A stretch of DNA of 12,169 bases from Rickettsia endosymbiont of Bryobia graminum (lineage in GTDB: Bacteria > Pseudomonadota > Alphaproteobacteria > Rickettsiales > Rickettsiaceae): NCBI GenBank assembly GCA_020881085.1, contig JAJIYR010000105.1, positions 1-12,169 of the forward strand. Direction: 5' to 3'. The position numbers were made by a program, and so were the translations under genes. Of the stretch, positions 7,282 to 12,169 are shown one piece after another; the first letter of the stretch is position 1; every line of letters starts with the position of its first letter. The notes under the pieces are model-generated. The model made no database searches. It was given only the letters and a program-made list of their open reading frames with translations, and was not told the origin of the DNA.

Positions 7282-7485
7282 ATGCCTAAATTAAAAACTA
7301 AATCAGCAGTAAAAAAGCGCTTCAAGCTTACTGCAACAAGAAAAGTTGTTGGAACCCAAGCTGGTAAAAAACACTTTATGAGACGCAGAACAAAAGCTCA
7401 ACTTCGTAATCTTAGAGGAACTACAATTCTTTGTGACCAAGACGCTAAGAATGTAAAAAAATTCTTCCTTCCATATGGAATTTAA
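7282..7485 (+). CDS. rpmI: 50S ribosomal protein L35
   Basis: 67 residues, very basic, a typical length for bL35. It begins [20 protein letters not shown] and contains the family pattern [21 protein letters not shown], ending in KKFFLPYGI. It is a late-assembly component of the large ribosomal subunit. A clear SD (AAGGA) precedes the ATG. rplT starts 26 bp later on the same transcript. In E. coli infC lies immediately upstream. Here the upstream gene is erpA, and a promoter separates them, so infC has been uncoupled from this operon. Confidence 0.97.
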   Translation: MPKLKTKSAVKKRFKLTATRKVVGTQAGKKHFMRRRTKAQLRNLRGTTILCDQDAKNVKKFFLPYGI

Positions 7486-7511
7486 CAACTTTAATAGGAG
7501 ATAGGTGAGAC

Positions 7512-7865
7512 ATGTCACGCGTAAAAACAGGAAAAATTTCCAAAAATCGTCATAAAAAAATCCTCAAACTTGCAAAAGGTTATAGAGGAAGAGCTAAAAA
7601 TTGTTTTAGTATAGCTATTGAAAAAGTAGAAAAAGCTTTAAGATATGCTTATAGAGATCGTAGAAACCGTAAGCGCGATTTCAGAGGTCTATGGATACAA
7701 AGAATAAATGCTGCAGTTCGTGAACATGGTCTAGTATATTCACAATTCGTTGGTGGGCTTAAAAAAGCTGAAATTGATATTGATCGTAAAGTTTTAGCTG
7801 AACTTGCCGTTAATAATCCTACAGCCTTTGCTGATATTGTAGAGCAAGTTAAAAAAACTGCTTAG
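7512..7865 (+). CDS. rplT: 50S ribosomal protein L20
   Basis: 117 residues, the standard bL20 length. It binds 23S rRNA directly and is needed early in large-subunit assembly. The N-terminal extension is lysine-rich ([20 protein letters not shown]), followed by the conserved [28 protein letters not shown] block and the C-terminal [13 protein letters not shown]. In other bacteria the C-terminal domain can also act as a translational repressor of rpmI-rplT. A purine-rich SD region (AGGAGATAGGTGAG) precedes the ATG. It is the last gene of a two-gene operon closed by a strong hairpin at 7876-7911. Confidence 0.98.
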   Translation: MSRVKTGKISKNRHKKILKLAKGYRGRAKNCFSIAIEKVEKALRYAYRDRRNRKRDFRGLWIQRINAAVREHGLVYSQFVGGLKKAEIDIDRKVLAELAVNNPTAFADIVEQVKKTA

Positions 7866-7875
7866 ATACACTCTA

Positions 7876-7911
7876 TAGATGTCATTTCCGTTTGTGCAGA
7901 AATGACATCTA
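7876..7911. terminator. Convergent terminator between rplT and the PGI-like gene
   Basis: Arms 7876-7888 and 7899-7911 form a perfect 13-bp stem (TAGATGTCATTTC and its complement) with a 10-nt loop. It begins 11 bp after the rplT stop and lies 19 bp past the stop of the opposing gene, so it can serve both transcripts. A short T-rich stretch follows on the plus strand. Confidence 0.75.
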
Positions 7912-7929
7912 GTCTCTTTATAATATATC

Positions 7930-8994
7930 TCAAAATCTTTTATATTTATCAACTGATGGCTGATTAAATGGATTGAACCTCATATGATTCGCTATTAATA
8001 TAATCAAAAGCATTGTATCAATAATCTCGCCCACTATTGTTTCTTCATTAATGTCAAAATTATTAATTATAACAGGTCTTTCTACTTTAATTAGTGCATC
8101 ATATATGCTAGCCGCATGCGCAGCTAAACTTAAATCAATATCTGATTCAGATTTATTATTAGTAATAATTTTATAAAATTTATCATCTGGACCTTCTAAA
8201 TAAAGTTGCAATAAACTATGCTGATCAAAGGTTCCTCTTGATATTAGAGGAATTATACCAAAAGCATTTTTACCGAGAGATTCTGCTATAATTTGTTGCT
8301 GCCATCTACATAAACCATTCAATTGATAACTGTAATTAAACAGCACAAATATATGCCTACCTAAGGAATATTGATTAAGATAATATTCTGCTATCTGGCA
8401 AATATTACTACTATCAGAAATAAATTTACCTACTCTCTTTTTTGCAGCCTCAATAATTTTTTCTACATCAACCCCAGCAACTAAAGCCGGCAACAAACAA
8501 GCGTTAGTAATAACCCCAAACCTCCCACTACATATAGTATCATGCTCAAATATATGAGTTTGAAAGGATTTTGCTAAATTGAATAATAAATTATCACTAA
8601 AAGGAGCTATTATATGAATATTTTTTGGTGTAACCTGCAAAATTTCTAAAACATATTTTGTTAATAAATATGTTTCATTAGTATTACCAGATCTACTTAA
8701 AGCAAAAAAGACTGTTTTAGCTAAATTAATTGATAATAGTTTTTCATTAATTTCTAACTGGTCTAAATTATCAAGATAAATTACTTTTTTATTAGATTTA
8801 GCTTGTATACTAAGCAAAGCCATAACATTTAAGGAAGAAGCACCAAGACCAATAATAACAATATTATCGTATGCCTGGGATATAGGGCTAGCAATTTTTT
8901 GTAGTTTTTTGCAGTCAATTAAGTCAAATCTTAAAACGTCATACTGATTGTTCTTTACTTCAGAAACCAATTCTTGGCATATTTTACTTAGCAT
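7930..8994 (-). CDS. pgi: Short phosphoglucose isomerase (PGI)-family protein
   Basis: 354 residues, clearly shorter than the 410-550 of most PGIs, which interconvert glucose-6-phosphate and fructose-6-phosphate. Two SIS-type sugar-phosphate lobes are visible. The first contains IGLGASSLNVMALLS (48-62) and the phosphate loop SRSGNTNET (100-108). The second contains SGRFGVITNACLLPAL (156-171), AESLGK (237-242) and SRGTFDQHSLLQLYLEGP (252-269). The ending HMRFNPFNQPSVDKYKRF matches the PGI terminus. Expected catalytic residues are Arg158, Glu238, His259 and Lys352, all present. Shortening is mainly at the N-terminus, with about 45 residues before the first glycine loop, and the end is abrupt after the Lys. 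The GG of the usual GIGGS is GA here. An in-frame stop lies about 8 codons upstream and no SD is evident. It stands alone, convergent with rplT. A related SIS sugar isomerase cannot be excluded. Confidence 0.8.
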   Translation of the reverse strand: MLSKICQELVSEVKNNQYDVLRFDLIDCKKLQKIASPISQAYDNIVIIGLGASSLNVMALLSIQAKSNKKVIYLDNLDQLEINEKLLSINLAKTVFFALSRSGNTNETYLLTKYVLEILQVTPKNIHIIAPFSDNLLFNLAKSFQTHIFEHDTICSGRFGVITNACLLPALVAGVDVEKIIEAAKKRVGKFISDSSNICQIAEYYLNQYSLGRHIFVLFNYSYQLNGLCRWQQQIIAESLGKNAFGIIPLISRGTFDQHSLLQLYLEGPDDKFYKIITNNKSESDIDLSLAAHAASIYDALIKVERPVIINNFDINEETIVGEIIDTMLLIILIANHMRFNPFNQPSVDKYKRF

Positions 8995-9293
8995 AAAAAT
9001 TCTATTTTTAGTTTTGATTACTTACCCTAACTTATTGATATTCTGGGTTATTTATAATTTTAAAGCAAAAATAGCTATTTTAAAATATAATTTTTTGTAC
9101 AAATGCCCTTTAAAACCTATTACTATCAGCTCTCCTGGGTGGAAATTACACGAATTTAATAATCGAAATTTATTTAGTAGTAACTTATGTTATAGAAGGA
9201 TAATATCTTAAAATATCAGCAACACTAAGTCAAAAGTTGCAATAATGCCCTACTGAAAACCCACAATAATATCTTACTGAAAATATCAATAAA

Positions 9294-9350
9294 GTCATGC
9301 TGAATTTATTTCAGTATATTTTTTAGATCCTGAAACAAGTTCAGGATGAC
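9294..9350. repeat. Composite inverted-repeat element, copy 2
   Basis: GTCATGCTGAATTTATTTCA begins at 9294. The inverse partner GATCCTGAAACAAGTTCAGG and onward ends in ATGAC at 9350. About 17 of 21 outer positions are complementary, and each half is also internally palindromic (CTGAA...TTCAG). The layout is the same as 7064-7122 but with the two half-types in opposite order. Probably a non-autonomous dispersed element. Confidence 0.7.
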
Positions 9351-9440
9351 CAACACCTCATAAAACAAGTTCAGGATGACGCTCCCTTTACAAAATACGT
9401 TCAGGATGCCCCGTTAACTTATGAAACAAGTTCAGAATGA
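9321..9440. repeat. Tandem array of four 30-bp units
   Basis: Units 9321-9350, 9351-9380, 9381-9410 and 9411-9440 are exactly 30 bp each. The last 18 bp are conserved (AAACAAGTTCAGGATGAC; units 3 and 4 carry a few changes), while the first 12 bp differ in every unit. The conserved part equals half of the composite element that overlaps unit 1. It is too short and irregular for CRISPR. Confidence 0.75.
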
Positions 9441-9492
9441 ATGATATCCGGTTTTGTTTCGCAAGCTATGATTTTTATTGCACTTCCCGCCC

Positions 9493-10368
9493 TTAGCTAT
9501 TCAGTAGTTCAAACATAGTTTTACCAATATCAGCTGGTGATCTAGTAACACTTACTCCTGCACTTTGTAATGCTTCCAGCTTATCTTCAGCTGAACCTTG
9601 ACCATTAGAGATAATCGCTCCAGCATGCCCCATTCTCTTTCCTTCAGGAGCCGTAACACCAGCAATAAAACTAACTATAGGCTTTTTTATCTTTGAATTT
9701 TTAATTAATTCTGCAGCCTCTTCTTCAGCGCTTCCACCTATTTCTCCAATCATGATAATAGATTTTGTTTCATCATCTTGTAAGAATAATTCTAAAGCGT
9801 CAACAAAACTAGTTCCATTAACTGGATCACCACCAATACCAACACATGTAGATTGCCCTAAACCTACCGCTGTAGTTTGGGCTACCGCCTCATAAGTTAA
9901 AGTACCAGAGCGTGAGATAATCCCTACAGAGCCACGCTTATGAATGTAACCAGGCATTATTCCAATCTTACATTCTCCAGGAGTAATAATCCCTGGACAA
10001 TTTGGTCCAATTAATCTAGTTTTTGATCCTACTAAAGCTCTTTTAACCTTAATCATATCAAGAACAGGAATTCCTTCTGTAATACAAACTACCAATTCTA
10101 ATTCTGCATCTATTGCTTCTAAAATTGAATCAGCAGCAAAAGGCGGTGGAACATAAATAACACTAGCTGTTGCTTTAGTTTTAGCAATAGCTTCACTAAC
10201 TGTATTATACACTGGAAGATCTAAATGAGTCTGCCCTCCTTTTCCTGGAGTTACTCCACCAACCATCTTAGTTCCATAGCTAATCGCTTGTTCAGAATGG
10301 AAAGTTCCTTGAGAACCCGTAAAACCTTGACAAATTACTCTCGTATGTTTATTAACTAATATAGCCAT
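9493..10368 (-). CDS. sucD: Succinyl-CoA synthetase, alpha subunit
   Basis: With SucC it converts succinyl-CoA, phosphate and NDP into succinate, CoA and NTP, the substrate-level phosphorylation step of the TCA cycle. At 291 residues it has the usual length. The CoA-binding domain at the N-terminus includes [17 protein letters not shown] (13-29) and GGVTPGKGG. The ligase domain includes [21 protein letters not shown] and [10 protein letters not shown]. The phosphorylated histidine is His248 in [10 protein letters not shown]. It begins 7 bp after sucC and is surely cotranscribed. All key motifs are intact. Obligate intracellular Rickettsiaceae keep this pathway because they oxidise host-derived glutamate and related acids. 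Confidence 0.98.
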   Translation of the reverse strand: MAILVNKHTRVICQGFTGSQGTFHSEQAISYGTKMVGGVTPGKGGQTHLDLPVYNTVSEAIAKTKATASVIYVPPPFAADSILEAIDAELELVVCITEGIPVLDMIKVKRALVGSKTRLIGPNCPGIITPGECKIGIMPGYIHKRGSVGIISRSGTLTYEAVAQTTAVGLGQSTCVGIGGDPVNGTSFVDALELFLQDDETKSIIMIGEIGGSAEEEAAELIKNSKIKKPIVSFIAGVTAPEGKRMGHAGAIISNGQGSAEDKLEALQSAGVSVTRSPADIGKTMFELLNS

Positions 10369-10375
10369 ATATATT

Positions 10376-11539
10376 TTACTTCTTTATTTCATTAACAATT
10401 TTTTGAGCAGCATCACTTAAATCATCTGCTGCGATTATTTTTAAACCAGAGTTTGCTAAAATTTCTCTACCTATTTCAAAATTAGTTCCTGATAGTCTTA
10501 CAACAAGTGGTACTTTAATGCCAATATCCTTTACAGCAGCGATAATTCCCTCTGCAATTATATCGCAACGCATTATCCCACCAAAAATATTAACTAAAAC
10601 CCCTTTTACTCCATGATCTGATAGAATTATTTTTAATGCTTCAGTAACTCTTTCACGATCAGCTCCACCACCAACATCTAAAAAGTTTGCTGGCTCAGCT
10701 CCATATAATTTAATAATATCCATTGTCGCCATAGCAAGACCAGCGCCATTAACCATACAGCCAATATTACCGTCCATTTTAACATAGCTAATATCAGCAT
10801 TAGCAGCTCTTGTTTCTAAAGGATTTTCTTCATCCTCGTCTCTCAATTCTAAAATTTTAGGGTGTTTAAATAGAGCATTTTCATCAAAATTAATCTTAGC
10901 ATCCAATGCCAATAAATTCCCGTCATGCTTAGTTACTAGTGGATTTATCTCAATCTGACTAGCATCAGTTTCAATAAAAGCTTTGTAAGTAGACTCTACT
11001 ATTTTCATCATCTGCTTAACTTGAGCATCTTTAAAACCAAGCTTATAAGCTATTTCTCGACAATGAAATGGTTGTATACCCGTTGCAGGATCAACAGTAA
11101 CTTTAATAATCTTTTCTGGATTTTGTTCAGCTACTTCTTCTATATCTATTCCACCTTCTGTAGAAGCAATAAAAGTAATTTTACTTTTATTACGATCAAA
11201 AACTGCACTAAAATAATACTCTTTTAAAATGTCACAACCAGACTCTACATAAATACGGCGTACTTTTTGACCTTCTGGAGAGGTTTGATGAGTTACTAAA
11301 CTGATGCCAAACATTTTATGAGCAGCTTCTTTCGCTTGCTCTTTATCTCTCACTACTTTAACACCACCAGCTTTACCTCTACCACCAGCATTAATTTGAG
11401 CTTTTACCACATATAAATTTGCATCTAAACTATCAATTTTACTATCGATATCACCTTTTTGCAATATTACTACACCGGTTGAGGTAGGTATACCATATTG
11501 CCTTAAGACCATCTTTGCTTGATATTCGTGAATATTCAT
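10376..11539 (-). CDS. sucC: Succinyl-CoA synthetase, ADP/GDP-forming beta subunit
   Basis: 387 residues, full length. An ATP-grasp domain occupies about the first 220 residues, with [17 protein letters not shown] (Gly-rich loop 52-59) and the metal-binding EINP (197-200) and LALDAKI (Asp213). The C-terminal CoA-ligase flavodoxin-like domain carries [20 protein letters not shown] and [10 protein letters not shown] (317-326). It binds nucleotide and succinate and takes phosphate from the SucD histidine. It is first in the sucC-sucD operon. A TTTACA/TATTAT promoter lies about 30 bp upstream, with a perfect 16-bp palindrome just beyond its -35 box. No strong SD is seen before the ATG. The adenine or guanine nucleotide preference cannot be decided from what is visible. 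Confidence 0.98.
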   Translation of the reverse strand: MNIHEYQAKMVLRQYGIPTSTGVVILQKGDIDSKIDSLDANLYVVKAQINAGGRGKAGGVKVVRDKEQAKEAAHKMFGISLVTHQTSPEGQKVRRIYVESGCDILKEYYFSAVFDRNKSKITFIASTEGGIDIEEVAEQNPEKIIKVTVDPATGIQPFHCREIAYKLGFKDAQVKQMMKIVESTYKAFIETDASQIEINPLVTKHDGNLLALDAKINFDENALFKHPKILELRDEDEENPLETRAANADISYVKMDGNIGCMVNGAGLAMATMDIIKLYGAEPANFLDVGGGADRERVTEALKIILSDHGVKGVLVNIFGGIMRCDIIAEGIIAAVKDIGIKVPLVVRLSGTNFEIGREILANSGLKIIAADDLSDAAQKIVNEIKK

Positions 11540-11570
11540 TTTTATAATTTTTTATTTTAAATAATCTTTT

Positions 11571-11599
11571 ATAATATCTAAATAGCCTCTTTATGTAAA
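11571..11599 (-). promoter_or_regulatory. Promoter of sucCD
   Basis: On the minus strand, TTTACA (11599-11594), a 17-nt spacer and TATTAT (11576-11571). Transcription would start near 11564, giving a leader of about 25 nt. The spacing is ideal and each hexamer has one mismatch to consensus, but the AT-rich background makes chance matches common. Confidence 0.6.
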
Positions 11600-11615
11600 G
11601 CCGCAAATGCAATAA

Positions 11616-11631
11616 GAATTGTATACAATTC
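11616..11631. promoter_or_regulatory. Perfect palindrome, candidate operator or activator site for sucCD
   Basis: GAATTGTATACAATTC is a perfect 16-bp palindrome with no loop, so a homodimeric DNA-binding protein is a likelier reader than an RNA hairpin. Its centre is about 60 bp upstream of the predicted start and just outside the -35 box, a typical position for an activator. The core TTGTATACAA resembles operators of GntR-type regulators, but no regulator is encoded here. Confidence 0.45.
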
Positions 11632-11710
11632 TCCAGGGGAACAAATATCTTTAATTTATTGATTCTTTATAAGTGTTTTTGGGGGCTAGTAGGTTCTATG
11701 AATAAAATTT

Positions 11711-11736
11711 AGATGCTGAAATAAATTCAGTATGAC
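11711..11736. repeat. Solo half-unit of the dispersed GTCAT/CTGAA repeat
   Basis: AGATGCTGAAATAAATTCAG followed by TATGAC. Its reverse complement matches the left half of the element at 9294 with about three differences over 26 bp. The expected partner half is absent, so this is a solo or decayed copy. Confidence 0.65.
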
Positions 11737-11847
11737 ACTATTTATTCAGCCTTATGCTATTATTCAGTATAATATTGTTGGTACTTTTGCATAATGTTAT
11801 TTATGCGTCCAATCTCCCGATGTAACTAGCAGTGAGATTTTCTTGAT

Positions 11848-12054
11848 CTATACTTCATCTTGACACTTGCTATTGTCTCCACTAAGGTTAGTAAAATCCT
11901 CTATTAACTTTTCAACATCTTTTGATTTTATTAAGTTTTCAACATCACTATCAATTGCTTCTTTATATCGTGTAGCTTGTATAATTTCCCCTTTATTATT
12001 ACGTATCTGCTCTACTCTACTTCCAGCAAAAAATAAAAGTAATCCCCGCCGCAA
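11848..12054 (-). pseudogene. 5'-truncated ORF of unknown function abutting an IS200-type right end
   Basis: An open frame ends at a TAG at 11848-11850. It encodes a charged C-terminal segment including GSRVEQIRNNKGEIIQATRY and KSKDVEKLIEDFTNLSGDNS, and is hydrophilic and probably helical. I do not recognise the family. It has no internal ATG: its only start is a TTG inside the IS hairpin at 12044-12063, so the first four residues (MRRG) are encoded by the IS end. The simplest reading is the 3' remnant of a gene whose front was cut off when the IS inserted at about 12043 or by a later rearrangement. The frame could also be a chance ORF, though about 60 codons with mixed charged residues look protein-like. 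Whether the remnant is expressed is unknown. Confidence 0.45.
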
Positions 12055-12063
12055 GCAGCGGGG
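12044..12063 (-). mobile_element. Right-end hairpin of a second IS200-type element
   Basis: CCCCGC (12044-12049) pairs with GCGGGG (12058-12063), with an imperfect inner part (a C-A mismatch, then a G-C pair). It lies 4 bp past the stop of the partial tnpA at the right edge. Imperfect GC-rich subterminal hairpins are normal for IS200/IS605 right ends. Its sequence differs from the left-end hairpin at 153-172. Confidence 0.7.
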
Positions 12064-12067
12064 TATT

Positions 12068-12169
12068 TTAGAAGAAAGCTAGCTGATGATCCTCATGCAG
12101 TTTCTTATATTCCATGCCTTGGTTTTTTACGTATTTTCCTATCATATTCTCATTTCCATGCTTACCTAC
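12068..12169 (-). CDS. tnpA: IS200/IS605-family TnpA transposase, C-terminal part (runs off the right edge)
   Basis: The minus strand from the window edge reads VGKHGNENMIGKYVKNQGME and then YKKLHEDHQLAFF before TAA (12070-12068), 33 codons. The helix with (I/V)xKYVxNQ near the C-terminus carries the catalytic tyrosine of Y1 transposases, here in MIGKYVKNQG, and is followed by the family's short basic tail. The right-end hairpin follows the stop, as expected. The upstream part with the HUH motif is outside the window. It may come from the same family of elements as the fragment at the left edge, since one shows the N-terminus and the other the C-terminus on the same strand. Confidence 0.8.
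   Translation of the reverse strand, partial: VGKHGNENMIGKYVKNQGMEYKKLHEDHQLAFF

Larger units (their letters stand above)
8995..9492. other. Non-coding, repeat-rich spacer between the PGI-like gene and sucD
   Basis: About 500 bp with no supported gene. The left part (8995-9220) is AT-rich. Its longest plus-strand reading frame (to 9211) starts inside the PGI-like gene and shows no recognisable family. From 9200 to 9290 there are degenerate copies of AATAATATCTTACTGAAAAT: 9241-9260, 9265-9284, and a shorter relative near 9201-9218. The composite repeat (9294-9350) and the 30-bp periodic array (9321-9440) follow. No sucD-side terminator with a U-tract was seen. Confidence 0.6.
11540..11847. 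other. Intergenic region upstream of sucC
   Basis: About 310 bp without a gene. It holds the sucCD promoter, the 16-bp palindrome, a solo half-copy of the dispersed repeat (11711-11736), and AT-rich filler up to the truncated ORF. Further degenerate TTATTCAG motifs at 11742-11770 may be repeat remnants. Confidence 0.6.

Noticed and set aside
7303..7518. Minus-strand ORF of 71 codons over rpmI
   Set aside because: Antisense shadow of L35, whose identity is certain.
8948..9211. Plus-strand ORF of 87 codons at the start of the PGI-like gene and beyond
   Set aside because: Starts antisense inside the PGI-like gene, has no SD or family resemblance, and its composition is that of random AT-rich DNA.
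9321..9440. CRISPR array
   Set aside because: The repeat is only 18 bp, the variable segment is 12 bp, copies diverge internally, and no cas gene is nearby; it fits a palindromic repeat array better.
11021..11227. Plus-strand ORF of 68 codons inside sucC
   Set aside because: Antisense to a conserved part of sucC.
11867..12082. Plus-strand ORF of 71 codons across the IS right-end hairpin
   Set aside because: Reads antisense through the truncated ORF, the hairpin and the tnpA stop; no plausible product.

Overview
The window is AT-rich and carries a conserved housekeeping gene set typical of Rickettsiaceae (Alphaproteobacteria): tRNA-Ile and tRNA-Lys, an rlpA-type lipoprotein, a dual-BON lipoprotein, dut, a SPOR-domain protein, argS, dgt, an ErpA/IscA-type Fe-S carrier, rpmI-rplT and sucCD. 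Short AT-rich spacers, dispersed GTCAT...CTGAA palindromic repeats and IS200-type transposase pieces fit Rickettsia or a near relative (Tisiphia/Torix or Megaira type). The genus is inferred from remembered protein similarity, not from a search.

Layout, left to right. Positions 1-172 hold the 5' end of an IS200/IS605 tnpA (minus strand) and its left-end hairpin. Positions 276-566 hold a tRNA-Lys/tRNA-Ile pair (minus) with a strong promoter. Positions 713-2057 are a two-gene minus-strand unit, dual-BON lipoprotein then rlpA, ending in a long stem-loop. dut (2125-2577) and a SPOR protein (2710-3489) follow, then argS and dgt (3628-6522), all on the minus strand. erpA (6658-6990) diverges from dgt. 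rpmI and rplT (7282-7865, plus) have their own promoter and a convergent terminator shared with a phosphoglucose isomerase-like gene (7930-8994, minus). Positions 8995-9492 are non-coding and repeat-rich. sucD and sucC (9493-11539, minus) follow, with a promoter and a perfect 16-bp palindrome upstream. The right end holds a 5'-truncated ORF (11848-12054) abutting the right end of another IS200-type element, whose tnpA runs off the window.

Function. The genes cover translation (argS, L35, L20, two tRNAs), nucleotide pool control (Dut, Dgt), Fe-S assembly, the TCA-cycle step that yields ATP or GTP (SucCD), and envelope/division (RlpA, SPOR, dual-BON). The most notable gene is the short PGI homologue: it keeps the expected catalytic residues although classical Rickettsia are considered to lack glycolysis. 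I found no CRISPR array, prophage, toxin-antitoxin pair or clear novel multi-gene system. The non-routine content is mostly repeats and candidate regulatory structures. Both ends lie inside IS200-type sequence, as expected if this is a draft contig broken at repeated IS copies.
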